This document shows, in pieces, positions 37,591 to 48,834 of a DNA stretch of 64,000 nt (positions are counted from its first letter, which is position 1; each line of letters begins with the position of its first letter). Both the position numbers and the translations under genes were made by a program. The notes below the pieces were generated by a model. It did not search any database. It had not been told where the DNA came from and worked only from the letters and a program-made list of their open reading frames with translations. The DNA lies in the NCBI RefSeq assembly GCF_902686445.1, contig NC_062227.1:30992777-31056776 (forward strand), written 5' to 3'. This DNA comes from Sciurus carolinensis (taxonomy: Eukaryota; Chordata; Mammalia; Rodentia; Sciuridae).

Positions 37591-40120
37591 ATTAATTGCA
37601 TTCGAAGTAGATTTTTTAATTTGAAGAAAAATGCATCAGATTACATCACTGTTTTCTTTCTACCTTGTCTGTCTCCCACCCTTACCACTGGAGGTTCTTA
37701 ACATCAAGGCTCCAAGATTTTGGGTGGCAAAAAGAATTAAAGCAGTTTCTCTACTTTCTGTTAAGCACCAACAGATTTGTTGAAAGACAGATTTGAAACC
37801 TGTCTCTGGTGTAGGATGTAGGGCTGGGCACTTCTCAAGGCCTCCAGTTTGATTGCCAAGGCAGGAAAGCCACAGTGATTTGCCTTTCATCCAGTTTGAA
37901 CTGCCTAAGGATCTAGTTTGCAAAGTTCCCATAGCTCTGGAGTCTGGGGAACAGGAGGTGGAGGTTTTGCTGGCGTTGCAAACACAGGGCTGTCCTGTTA
38001 TGGTTGTTTTTAGCCATTTTTGGAGTTGGTGGGCAGGGGTAGCCTGGTCTTGACATTTAGTTATGTCCTCGACCAATTTGAAAGCAGAGCTCAGCGGTGC
38101 GTCCTCGTGGGCCATCGCATTGGCCTCTGCAGGTGGTGTTGCTATTTTCTCGATTCAGAATTCAAGTTGTTACTGCCCGAGCTCATAAATACTCTTTCAT
38201 TCTTGGGGGCTTATATTTTATTTCGTTTTATTTTCACTTTAACAGCTGCCTGATCATAGATTCAAGGAAGACCTAAAAGCCTGAAACATCCAGATACTAA
38301 CAAGTGATACCAACATCGCAGGTTCTATGGGAAAGCGTACCCAGCATTAGTGATCTGTTCTTATGAGGATCCAGTGTTGACTTTTAAAATGGTTTTAGCT
38401 CCTTTTCTCAATGATTATTTAAAAGGAAAAAAATCAAATGTCTAACCTGAGTCAGTGAGCAAGACATTATGTGAATCCCCTTATCTGTGTTCTCATAACC
38501 TAGCATCTGAGGGCAGGGTATCCTCTTCCTCACGGTTTTCCCAAGGCTGGAACAACTGTGGAGGAAGATATCAACAACTGTGCACTTGCCAAACTATCCA
38601 AAGCCATGAATACTAAGCTTTAGCTTATTAAGAGAGAGAGAGAGAGATTCTGTTTATCATGAACATTTATGATGCTTTATGTGAAAAAAAAAATGGGCTT
38701 TTATACTAATCCAGATGGAAAATCCATCACAAGTAGGATTTCAGATTTTTATCAAAGGCAAAACTAGCATCTTTATATCTATGAAATGAAATGGAATTAG
38801 TTGAAAAGAAAAATTTTGTTTTTCTTTTTGTTCGTTGGTTTTGGCTCATCATCAGCATTTTTTCACTAGACCTTTCTGAAATGCTATAGCCATTATGGGG
38901 GAACACATACATGCCACTTTCCTCACTATTAATACTTGGAACTACACAAGAAATTAACTTACTTAAAGGAGAAATAGCTGACAGCAAAAAAAAAAAGGTC
39001 CACCTTCCCTGTCTTTCTTAAATGACTTAGGCTGTTCAATGAGCTTCCCCAGGATATAAAGAAAAAATCTTGGATTGCAGACAAGGAGACTCAGTGGATC
39101 AGTTCTTAAGTGTCAGTGGAGTCAGGAAAGACAGATTCTCCCCACAGTAGCCCATAATGGCAGCCAGGGTCCACCCAAAACATACATGAGGTAGAGTTAT
39201 CTTTTGGAGTAAGGGGCTGGGCAAGAATTAGGTCACCATTCCTCAAAAATCTCTCCTTTCTGATCTTTCACGTGTTCCAAAATGTTAGTTTTAGAGCTCT
39301 GCACTTTGAACAGTGATGCACATACAGTTGATAGACAGGGTGAGGTGCGAGGTGGGGAAGGGTCTCCAGTAGGACAAACGAGGACTGAAAGAGGAGGGAA
39401 ATTTCTATTTGGAGTGACCTGGGAAAATGACATGTTGGTTGAGCAGGAATTTCAGATGGATACAGGCAGAGGGGATGCTAAGGGAAGAGAAGTGTGAATA
39501 TGCAGAGGAGACCATGAATAGCCTTGATGTCAGATGGTCCAGTTGGGACTGACCATTCCTGAGAAAACGGGACTCAGAGCTGGGCTTAAGGAAGACAAGA
39601 GGCAGAGTGCAGTGAATGCAGAGGAATCAGGTAGGAAGATCAGCTAAGAGGCTACTGTAAAAATCTACCATAAAGAAAGAGGGGTCATGGCTGGGGTCAT
39701 GGCTGGAATATCAGAGAGGGTAGTGATGGTGTGGAGGACGAGGGGACTGATGGAGGAAAACTGCTGAGCTCATGGTAACCTAAAGTTACCTCCTAGTCAT
39801 TTGGTTCAAACTAGGATAGACTGATTAGGTTACAGTTCTCATAATCCAACAACTTTATCTCCAAATATTCTTGCATTAAAAAGAGCTTTTGGGGGGATAC
39901 CAGTAGACTATTTTGATAATGGTGTCCTCCTAGATACATTCAGTTCAATAAAGACCTGAATTCATGTCCTAGCTCCACTACTACATCAAATGGACAGCTT
40001 CTCCCTGTGTTCTCACTTGGTCTCCCCTTTATGTGCGTCTGTGTCCTAATCTCTTTTAAGGACACAGAGTGGTTGAGGGCCTACTCAAATAACCTGATTT
40101 TAACTTAATTTCCTTTTAAA

Positions 40121-41300
40121 AAATTTGTTGTTTTTAAATATACATGACAATAGAGTGTATTCTGACATATTATACATATAAAGAATACAACCCATTCCAG
40201 TTAGGATCCCATTCTTGTGGTTGTACATAATGTGGAATTATACTGGTCATGTATTCACATATGAGCAAGGAAAGTTATGTCTGATTCATTCTACTGTCTT
40301 TCCTATTCCCCTCCCCTCTCCTTTCCCTTAAATCCCCTTTGTCTAATCCAATGAACTTCTATTCTTCTCCTCCCTACCTTCCCTTGTTATGGTTGGCATC
40401 CACATGTCAGACAGAACATTCAACCTTTGTGTTTTGGGATTGGCTTAATTCACTTAGCATGATATTCTTCAGTCCCATTCATTTACCAGCAAATGCCATA
40501 ATTTCATTCTTCTTTATGGCTGAGGAATAGTACATTGTGTGTGTGTGTGTGTGTGTGTAATGTTTTCTTTATCCATTCATCTGTTGAAAAGCACCTAAGT
40601 TGTCTCCATAGCTTGACTATTGTGAATTGAGCTGCTATAAACATTGATGTGGCTATATCACTATAGTATGCTGATTTTAAGTCCTTTGAGTATAAACCAA
40701 GGAGTGGGATAGCTGGGTCAAATGATGGTTCCATTCAAGTTCTCTAAGGAATCTCTATACTGCTTTCCAGAGTAGTTGCACCAATTTGCAGTCCCACTAG
40801 CAATGTATGAGTGTACCTTTTTCCCCACAGCCTGGCCAACATTTATTGTTATTTGTATTCTTAATAATTGCCATTCTGACTGAAGTGAGATGGAATCTCA
40901 ATGTAGTTTTAATTTGCATTTCTCTAATTGCTAGAGATGTTGAATATTTTTTCATATTTTTTTGACCATTTATATTTTTTCTGCTGTGAAGTGCCTGTTC
41001 AGTTCCTTTGCCCATTTATTGATTGCGTTATTTTTCTGGCGTTACGTTTTTGAGTTCTTTATATATTTTGGAGATTAACGCTCTATCTGAGTTGTGTGTG
41101 GTAAAGATTTCTCCCAATCTATAGGCTCTCTATTCAGGCTCTTAATTGTTTCCTTTACTCCTAAGAAGTTTTTTAGTTTGATACCATTCCATTTATTGAT
41201 TCTTGGTTTTACTTCTTGTGCTTTAAGAATCTTATTGAGGAATTCGGTTCCTGAGCTGACATGATGGAGATTTGGGCCAACTTTTTCTACTAGTAGGTGC
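40121..41300 (-). mobile_element. L1 3' segment (ORF2 end and 3'UTR)
   Basis: The reverse strand encodes broken L1 ORF2 C-terminal text such as [24 protein letters not shown] and FDPAIPLLGLYSKD. A 3'UTR runs to about 40121. Stops and frame breaks are present, so it is dead. It is one half of a twin-primed insertion with 41300-41782. Confidence 0.9.
40537..40558. repeat. (GT)11 inside L1
   Basis: An 11-unit run lying inside the antisense L1 ORF2 end, where it breaks the old frame. Confidence 0.95.
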
Positions 41301-41782
41301 AAGGTCCCTTGGAAAGATCTCCCATGCTCTTGGATTAATATTGTCAAAATGGCCATACTACCAAAAGCTCTATACATATTTAATGCAATTCTTCTTAAAA
41401 TTACAATGATGTTCTTCATAGAAATAGAAAAAACAGTCATGAAATTCATTCAGAAAAATAAGAGACCCAGAGTAGCTAAATAATCCTTAGCAAGAAAAGG
41501 AAACAGGAGGCATCATAATACCAGATCTTAAACTATACTACAGAGCTATAGAAACAAAAACAGCATGGTATTGGCACAAAAACGGACTTGAAGACCACTG
41601 GAACAGAACAGAAGACACAAAGACAAACCCACATAAATACAGTTATCTCATACTAAACAAAGGTGCTATAAACACACATTGTAGAAAAGATAGCCTCTTC
41701 AACAAACAGTGCTGGGAAAACTGGAAATCCATATGTAGTAGGTTGAAATTGAACCCCTGTCTCTCACCCTGCATAAAACTCA
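41300..41782 (+). mobile_element. L1 5' segment, inverted (ORF2)
   Basis: The + strand encodes L1 ORF2 text lying just upstream of the 40121-41300 segment in the L1 itself: phrases equal to [12 protein letters not shown], the gagacccagagtagc block, and the LSPCIKLN end. Stops are present. The opposite orientation next to its own 3' part is the twin-priming pattern. Confidence 0.88.
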
Positions 41783-42053
41783 ATTACCTTTTTAAAGTCC
41801 TGTCTTCAATTACAGTCACAACCTTAGGTACTAGAGATTGTGACTTCAACATGAATTTGGGAGGGGGGAGACAATTTAGCCTACAACTATACCCAACAAA
41901 TAACAATCAAATAAGCATTCCTCAATGTATATATTTAGTTAGATTCTTTTTAAATTTAGGATTGCATAAGAAGACAAATTCTTCATATGCTGAAACTCAC
42001 AAAGGACTTCATGTTTGTGTCATTCACTTTTTTTTTTTTTTTAAATATTTTAG

Positions 42054-42542
42054 GTCCTCCTGGACCCAGAGGTCCAAAAGGTGACCGAGGATCTCAGGGC
42101 CCCCCTGGTCCAACTGGCAACAAAGGACAGAAAGGAGAAAAGGGGGAGCCTGGTCCACCTGGCCCTGCAGGCGAGAGAGGCCCCATAGGACCAGTTGGTC
42201 CCCCTGGAGAGCGTGGTGGCAAAGGCTCCAAAGGCTCGCAGGGCCCCAAAGGCTCCCGTGGGTCCCCTGGGAAGCCTGGACCTCAAGGACCCAGTGGGGA
42301 CCCAGGCCCCCCAGGTCCACCAGGCAAGGATGGACTCCCTGGCCCCCAGGGTCCTCCTGGCTTCCAGGGACTGCAGGGCACTGTGGGGGAACCTGGAGTG
42401 CCTGGACCACGGGGGCTTCCAGGATTGCCAGGGGTGCCAGGCATGCCAGGACCCAAGGGCCCCCCGGGACCCCCAGGCCCATCAGGAGCAGCAGCACCTC
42501 TGGCCCTGCAGAATGAGCCAACCCTGGCACCAGAGGCCAATG
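42054..42542 (+). CDS. COLEC12: COLEC12 exon 6: collagen-like domain
   Basis: This 489-nt exon encodes residues 444-605 with split Gly443 and Gly606. It contains 49 uninterrupted Gly-X-Y triplets (443-589), from [12 protein letters not shown] to [10 protein letters not shown] 17-residue linker ([17 protein letters not shown]) then leads to the lectin head. There are no imperfections in the triplet register, and there are charged GEK, GER and GDR triplets. In the family this domain forms the collagen triple helix and takes part in ligand binding, so the receptor counts as both a scavenger receptor and a membrane collectin. The acceptor has a run of 15 T followed by AAATATTTTAG; the donor is GTAAGT. 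Both borders are phase 1. The region is GC-rich and gives long antisense open frames that are not genes. Confidence 0.98.
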
Positions 42543-43473
42543 GTAAGTCTGAGCCCTCCTTTCCAGTGGGGGTTGGGGAACGGGTGGTGAGCGTGTTCAC
42601 ACTGGACTAATCCCCACACTGACACCCCCTCCCACCATGTTATTTACCAGTGACGCACCATGGCGGCCATACACATCCCCTGCCACTGTAACAGGCTTTG
42701 ACCGAGGCAGGTCACTCACCAGCCACCACCCAGTGCTCTAGCATTGTTTGTTTGGAGGAGTGGGGCTCTCGAAAGGCCAGTGCATCCTGGACACTTCCTT
42801 CATGGCAGCCTGCAGCTGGCCACTCCCTGCCATCCTGTCCTCATTTTAGTCTCTTCAAGCTGGGGACAGACAGTGCCCTCAGTTAACTTCATCAGCCTGC
42901 AGATGGGATTTCTGTGTCGATGCCCAGATTCCATTTCTTTTTAAGAAGGTGTCACGGTGCCCTTTGGTCCCTTGACAATTCCACCTTTGGCAAATGTGTA
43001 ATTGGTTAGCAACCAAGCCTGTGACACAACCCCCATTCCACTTGATTTCCTCCAGTGAGACTCCGAGTTACCTTTGCTGTTCTATGAGCCGGGGGTAGTT
43101 CTGGGTTTTCACATCCAGTTGTTCATAGATTCCAGATGATTCCAGACTGATGATATACATCTGTGCCTGCCCTGTTTTCCATTGTTTCTGTTATTTCTGT
43201 CACTGTGAAGACTAATCCAGGCACAGAGGAATAAAAACCCAGTCATAGACATTCCCAGATTATGTGGTTTTTACTACCATGTGCTCTACTAGTCCACGTG
43301 TGTGGACTAGTCTTTACTCTAAGCTTGTCTGTGAACATCCCCATACAGGGACCATCGAAATACTCCTGGCTTGTGAGTGACATGGGCTGCAGCTTTGGCT
43401 TCCTAACCATAGTTAAGAGGGTGGGTGCATTCTGTGTGTTTTTAATAGGTGTTTTAAACCTTTGGATTCCTAG
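42543..43473 (+). other. COLEC12: COLEC12 intron 6
   Basis: A 931-nt intron, GTAAGT to TCCTAG. No SINE or LINE was seen. A perfect 10-bp inverted repeat with a 4-nt loop lies at 43288-43311. Confidence 0.92.
43288..43311. repeat. perfect 10-bp inverted repeat
   Basis: actagtccac, a gtgt loop, then gtggactagt. It lies in intron 6, 162 nt before exon 7. Confidence 0.95.
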
Positions 43474-43610
43474 GCTGTCCACCTCACTGGAAAAACTTCA
43501 CAGACAAATGCTACTATTTTTCGGTGGAGAAAGAAATTTTTGAGGATGCCAAACTTTTCTGTGAAGACAAGTCTTCACATCTCGTTTTCATAAACACAAG
43601 AGAGGAGCAG
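43474..43610 (+). CDS. COLEC12: COLEC12 exon 7: lectin domain, first part
   Basis: This 137-nt exon encodes residues 607-651, from CPPHWKNFTDKCYYF to INTREEQ. It opens the C-type lectin domain. Cys607 and Cys618 are placed to form the N-terminal disulfide loop of the long-form domain. Cys635 pairs in the family with the last domain cysteine (Cys730). The stretch with EDAKLFCEDKSSHLVFI is the usual first-helix signature. The acceptor is ATTCCTAG (intron phase 1); the donor GTATGT is in phase 0. An inverted repeat lies about 160 nt upstream in intron 6. Confidence 0.97.
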
Positions 43611-44280
43611 GTATGTTTGCCACACACTTGGTGGAGGAAAACTATAATTTAAGGATATCTTACATCAGGAAATTGCATGCTTGCTGGGGAGTCGAAAGTA
43701 TCAAGAATTCATAGTCACATAAACATAAACATGAACGGCTACATTATGGAGATATTTTATCTGGTGACTGGAAGGACTGAGAGCATTGGAATTCTGTCTT
43801 TTTTCATGCTTCCACCTGGGAGAGAGGGTATCTGGAGTCTGGAGATGTGCAGCTCCTCCCAGTGGCTGTCGGGAGAGTTGCAGTGCAGAGAAGCTTGAAG
43901 TCTGTGGAGAGAGGCAGACACAGAGCACTGGAGGGCTGGGGCGTGGAAGGCTGTGAAGGACCGGACATTTGGCCCCAGAGGGGTCAGGGAGAGCACAAAA
44001 CGCCAAGGAGGAAGTAGGGCCCACATGTGACAACGATAGGAACCACTTAATAGACCCATACCATGTGCTAGGCACTTTGAAGGCATTTTCTATTTTAATA
44101 CTTGTGAGAGGAAAAATGTCAAAGCCCCCAAAACAGAACTGAATGAAACAAGTGCAACAGAAAGAGGGCAGTAGAATCCAGGTGCACATTTTGACACATG
44201 TCCTTTTTCGATTAGCAAAAAATTCCTTCAGACACCTGTGCCACGAAATAGTAGTCTGTCTACACTGATTTATTTTTCAG
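43611..44280 (+). other. COLEC12: COLEC12 intron 7
   Basis: A 670-nt intron, GTATGT to TTTCAG. Antisense open frames of up to 162 codons run through it but have no recognisable domain. The middle has MIR/L2-like wording (tagacccataccatgtgc). Confidence 0.92.
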
Positions 44281-44390
44281 CAATGGATAAGAAAGCAGAT
44301 CGTGGGCAGAGACAGCCACTGGATCGGCCTCACAGACTCCGAGCATGAAAACGAATGGAAATGGCTAGATGGGACGCCTGTGGACTACAA
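44281..44390 (+). CDS. COLEC12: COLEC12 exon 8: lectin domain, middle part
   Basis: This 110-nt exon encodes residues 652-687 plus two bases of Lys688: QWIRKQIVGRDSHWIGLTDS and on to WKWLDGTPVDYK. It carries the conserved WIGL core strand of the C-type lectin fold and the WxWxDG motif that precedes the ligand loop. The acceptor is TATTTTTCAG in phase 0. The donor GTGAGT is in phase 2, so the next exon must supply one base (A). Skipping this exon alone would break the frame. Confidence 0.97.
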
Positions 44391-44612
44391 GTGAGTGTTG
44401 GGGAGCTTCCACTTGGTGGTCAGATGGGTACTGTTCTGGGTTGGCACCTCTTGCCCATCTTCCTAAGTTTCTTCCTTAACGACTTAGATTCTAGGCCCCC
44501 CTCCCCAAGGCAGGCTCCTGGTACCAGGTGTGTATTTCCACTAGGGGAACCATGGTTGACACTTAATATGTCATTGAAAAGGGTTTTTCCTTTTTCTTTT
44601 TTCTTTTTTTTA

Positions 44613-44727
44613 AGATTTTTTTTCACAGTACCTTTATCCTATTTATTTATTTTTATGTGGTACTGAGAATCGAACCCGGGGCCTCACACTTGCTAGGCAA
44701 ACCACTGAATTACAGCCCCGGTCCTCC
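44613..44727 (-). mobile_element. ID SINE, antisense
   Basis: A T/TTTA tail, then tgtggtactgagaatcgaac, ccggggcctcacacttgcta and ctgaattacagccccggtcc. Confidence 0.85.
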
Positions 44728-45954
44728 CCTTTTCTCTTGATGGAGTTTTGTTTTTGTTTTTTTCATTTCTAAGAAAAGAATCATGAAACTTATAAAAACC
44801 TATGAAAGTACCACAGTGTGGTACTTCTGGTCAGGGTGTTTTCTTTACATGCTGTCAGGGGGATAATGAAGCCCAGCAACCTTGGGCACCTTCAGTGTTG
44901 ATCCCAGATGTGTTTCTGAGGACTTCAGGATGATATTGACCTCCACGAGGCTACTGACCAGAGTGAGATTATGAAATACAAGTTTTTGATGCTTCTACAT
45001 GTGGGAAGCTTATATGCACTGCAAAATTGCATTACAGTGTCATCATCGCCTAAAGGTTTAAAGATTCCCTGTACATCCCAGGTGACCTGAGCTCTATAAA
45101 AGTAGCAAAAACACTGGAAGCACTTTGCAGTACCTTCTCACATCTCCCAGTTATACAGAAGATTCCAGAGTCACCTCCTACCCAGCCAGGGGTGTCAGCT
45201 CCCTCCCTAATCCTATCCAGGGGTCTAAGGATGACTAAATTCTACAAATTTGAATGTCACTTCTCCCTACTCTGACCTTGCCTCTTCTAGATCAGGAGAT
45301 GCAACTAACTGTCCCAAATGAGGCCGAACTCATAAAAATCCACCTCTGAGAACCATTAGTTTGCTGAAAACAGAGAAGCCTGGCTCTGCAGAGGCTCCAG
45401 CAGACCCTAGAGGTCAGCACATAGAGAGCGTCTAAGAGCAGCTTGGCCCCTGGGGCTGTTCCAGGCCAGGAGAGGAGAAGATGAGGGTGGTCTGGGTTTT
45501 AGAGTGTCACAGGAATCCAGGCACAGACCTGTATTGGAGGAGTGGCAGTGGAGTCAGAGGTGATGGAGAAACCAGATAGAGTTTTTAAAATGCCTCTGCA
45601 TGTTTACAGGCATGCTCATGGATAGACAGGTGACTTTGTACTTTTAAATTCTCCACATGAAGAACACGATTTCAGGATGCTTCTGGAAACCAGAATCAGG
45701 TCATCTCCTAAAAGAAGAAAAAGGGAACCAAATATTGAGGTGGGACATTTGAAGAGTTTAGTTCTGCCCTGGAGGTGAACCTCACACTACCCCCGAGGGC
45801 AAGTGGATATCTGCACCTGTCACATTCTCTGTCTGCTCTTCTGCACCTGTCCTTGGGGAAAGGAAGCTGTGCCCAGGCATACTCTGGCATTCCAGAGTTC
45901 CCTGGCACCCCAGCAGGAGCACCCAGAATAGCAGGGATAAGCTTCTAGAGACTT

Positions 45955-46200
45955 AAAACAGTTGTGGGTGTTGGCATCTAAAACAGGAGCCATGGAGGTT
46001 CGCAGGTGGGAATGGGAAGCAGAGGTTATTAGCGGAAAAGACAAATCTTTTTTTTTTTTTGACAGCTGAGATCCAGGATATTTTAAGGGACTTGAAGAGA
46101 GCTAAGAAAAAAAAATCCATCTCCTGCACTTTTCTCACTGGCATGAATGGAAAAAAGGTCTGGGTTAGACTCACTAAGAAATTCAATCTTAAGCCTTCCT
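45955..46200 (-). repeat. unclassified repeat, inverted copy A
   Basis: Its reverse complement matches 46960-47215 along its length: gaatttcttagtgagtct, cagtgagaaaagtg, atggattttttttt, cttagctc, and then cattcccacct...cctcca...ggctcctg...gccaacaccca. The outer boundary is set where the match fades. It holds no recognised gene; the open frames crossing it (45953-46483 minus, 46059-46541 plus) are not supported. Confidence 0.7.
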
Positions 46201-46816
46201 CCAAGAAAAAACTGAATTGGCCCATATGGAATGGATTGAGCTGGAACTGTACTGTCCTTGCCAGCTCTCCCAAGGTGAGGCTCTGCTCCTTTCCTCTGGG
46301 CTTCAGCAAGACTCGTGTGATTTGGAAGGAGAGTGCCCACATTAGTACCCAGTCCCTGAGAAGGATTTCATCACCAGCCACCTTACTAGGAACTCTTCCC
46401 CAGCCGCAGCCACCCTGGAACCCTCTGCTAGCTCCGGCTCCTACACCCCAGCCACAGCACAGACTCTGTGTCTCATTTTCCACCCAAAGGAATACATATA
46501 CAAGTATAAATCCCCAGGATCAAATTCTAAAGCAAGAATAAATTAGGCAGACATCGTATGAGGTCTCAATAACTGAAGGCTAATTTAATTTGACATATAA
46601 TAATAAACACTGCACAGGCTAGAAAGAGCCAGTACAGTCAAGGAGAGGAGAGAGAGCACGTGCATTGGAATCAAGTGAGATCTGGGTTCCAGGCCCTCGA
46701 CCTGATGTTGCGAGGTCCCCTGGGAGTTACTCAGTCACGCAACATCTCAACATCCCCAGGTATAAAATGAATTTGACAAAATAGTTGGGCCAGTATTTTA
46801 AAAATTCAGTGAGATT

Positions 46817-46955
46817 TTATATACATATATGTGTGTGTGTGTGTGTGTATACACATACACATATACATATGTATACATATATACACATATACATACACAT
46901 ACATATATACATATGTATACCTATATACATATATATGCATGTATGCATATATATT
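46817..46955. repeat. TA/CA/TG compound microsatellite
   Basis: About 140 nt of almost unbroken alternating purine-pyrimidine: a TG run, then mixed atacac, atatac and gtatac units and a gcatgtatgcat piece. Confidence 0.95.
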
Positions 46956-46959
46956 CACA

Positions 46960-47215
46960 TGGATATGAATTTCTTAGTGAATCTATCACAGGCCTATTTT
47001 GACTCTATGGCAGTGAGAAAAGTGGAAGAAATGGATTTTTTTTTTTTTTTTTTTTTTTTTTACTTAGCTCCCCTCAATTCCCTGTAAAAGATTCTGGCTT
47101 TCTTGACTGACAGAGAAATAACTGTATCTTACCTTTAATTTCTGTCTCTCATTCCCACCTCCAATCCTCCACTGCTCCTGCTTTCAATGCTAACACCCAA
47201 TAATAATTATATATC
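46960..47215 (+). repeat. unclassified repeat, inverted copy B
   Basis: Partner of 45955-46200 in the opposite orientation. It shares gaatttcttagtgaatct, cagtgagaaaagtg, atggatt with a longer T run, cttagctcccctcaattccc, and cattcccacctcc...gctcctgctttcaatgctaacaccc. The TA/CA/TG microsatellite adjoins its left end. Confidence 0.7.
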
Positions 47216-47611
47216 TATATATGGTATTTTGTACATTGTCTACAATGGGGGACTTGAGAAAGATCTGCGAGTATTGGTACTATTATTACTATTATTGTCA
47301 TAATCAGTATACCATCATAGTTTGCAATAATGGATATATCATCAGAGTAGAATACTATCTGGAATTTCTATATTGTACAGTGTCCTGATTGAGATGTCAC
47401 ACAGAGCATCTCACTCAAGTCTCATAAGAGTTTTGTAGAAAAGACAAGAAGAGTAAAATATCCTGTCGTGGCATAGGAATAGAGATGGCTTCCCCAGTTA
47501 TCCCCAGATGCTTCTCCGCCTATTCAGGTCCAGCTTTACCCTCCTCCTCTTTGTTTCTGAGGGCTCCAAGGATAGAGCCTTCCACCTCCCTTTCTCTTGC
47601 CACCAGCATTG

Positions 47612-47895
47612 ATTTCTGATCTAGAGATCACTGGAGACCATTATGAACAAGTATACACCAACACATCAGATAACTTAGATAACTAGAAATATACAACCTA
47701 CCAAGAATGAATCAAGAAGAAATAGAAAGCCTGAAGAAACCAGTAACAAATAAGGAGATTGAAGTAGTCATTAAAAACCTCCCAGCAAAGAAAAACCCAG
47801 AACCAGAGGCTTCACGGCTGAATTCTACTCAACATTCAATGAGGATCAACACCAGTCCTCTTAAACTCTTCCAAAATCCAGAAGTAGACAGCCCT
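47612..47895 (+). mobile_element. L1 ORF2 fragment
   Basis: Encodes the wording before the L1 reverse transcriptase (IESLKKPVTNKEIEVVIKNL), with aattctactcaacattcaat after it. It is an old fragment and is broken. Confidence 0.75.
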
Positions 47896-48834
47896 GGCGC
47901 CGTGCCTCCAGGCCTCGCTCAAGCCACAGAAGAACTAAGTGCCATAGCTTTCCTCTTACCCTTTTCCCAACACACACACGGCTCTTCTGAAACTGTTCAA
48001 GGGTTTTGTGGTGGTTGTTAAAGGGGAAATAGTCAAGAGATAAAAGACTCCCTTGTCAGCCTCACTCTGCTGTTCACGCTGAGACCCGCTCAAGAAGAGC
48101 AGTACTGGAATAAACAGACAGAAGTCAACACTGATATGGAATAGATGCCAAAAGCTTGGGGACAGACAGACCTGAATCCGGTTTGTATCCTATAAACATA
48201 AAGCCTGACTCACCGAATCTCACACTATTTCTGCACTGGAGCAAGACCAGTAAGGGAAAAGGATCGTGAGTAGCACTCTGCAGTAGCTTGGGACAGTGCT
48301 CAGGCTAGGTCCTCAGTGCAATTTCAATGCAAAGACTGAGGATGATTTTGAGTGGCAAGATTTCTTTTGCCAATGAAGGACATGGTTTTTAAAAATAACC
48401 CATCAGCAAATTGTAGCATTAAAAATAAATGATGAACCAACCATCCTTTCTGAAGAAGAGGCAGTTAGACATCTTCCAATCACACACATTCACATATAAA
48501 CACACAGTTCTGTTTTTCTCATTTCACTACATACCTGTGAAAATGTGATTCCTGGCCAGCACCTGCCCCTTGACTGGAGATCGGGGCCCATTCACAGTCC
48601 TGAAATAACTTTTGGTGAATTATCCTGAAGTGTCCATTGTGAACCAGCCTGTGTGCTGGCCTGTGGGGTCTTTTTGGGCTATAGAGGCAACAATATGAGT
48701 GAGAGGTGTTTTCCTTGTTCTCAGGTGTAAAAGCAGATTTTCAGGCTGTCATGATAAAGGGGATATGACCCTAAAAGGGGAATAGTGGGGATCTGAAGGA
48801 GAGTTCAATATACTTCTCTCAGTAAATGATAGAA

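Larger units (their letters stand above)
32211..42053 (+). other. COLEC12: COLEC12 intron 5
   Basis: A 9.8-kb intron, GTAAGT to TTTTAG, between stalk and collagen exons. It holds two copies of one ancient repeat (32240-32690 and 33060-33340), a MIR, B1-dID and ID SINEs, a MaLR LTR split by a young ID (37080-37590), a 35-bp tandem duplication (35178-35247), and a twin-primed L1 (40121-41782). The stretch 37600-39400 shows nothing nameable; its 151-codon antisense frame (37660-38115) has no recognisable domain. Confidence 0.92.

Noticed and set aside
37660..38115. 151-codon antisense frame in intron 5
   Set aside because: No recognisable domain, no splice or start context. Frames of this length occur by chance in 64 kb.
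42024..42600. Long antisense open frames over the collagen exon (168 and 105 codons)
   Set aside because: They are produced by the Gly-X-Y codon pattern read backwards; there is no start context, splice support or domain.
45953..46541. Opposed 176- and 160-codon frames
   Set aside because: They overlap each other on opposite strands within a repeat that has a non-coding inverted copy. No domain was recognised.
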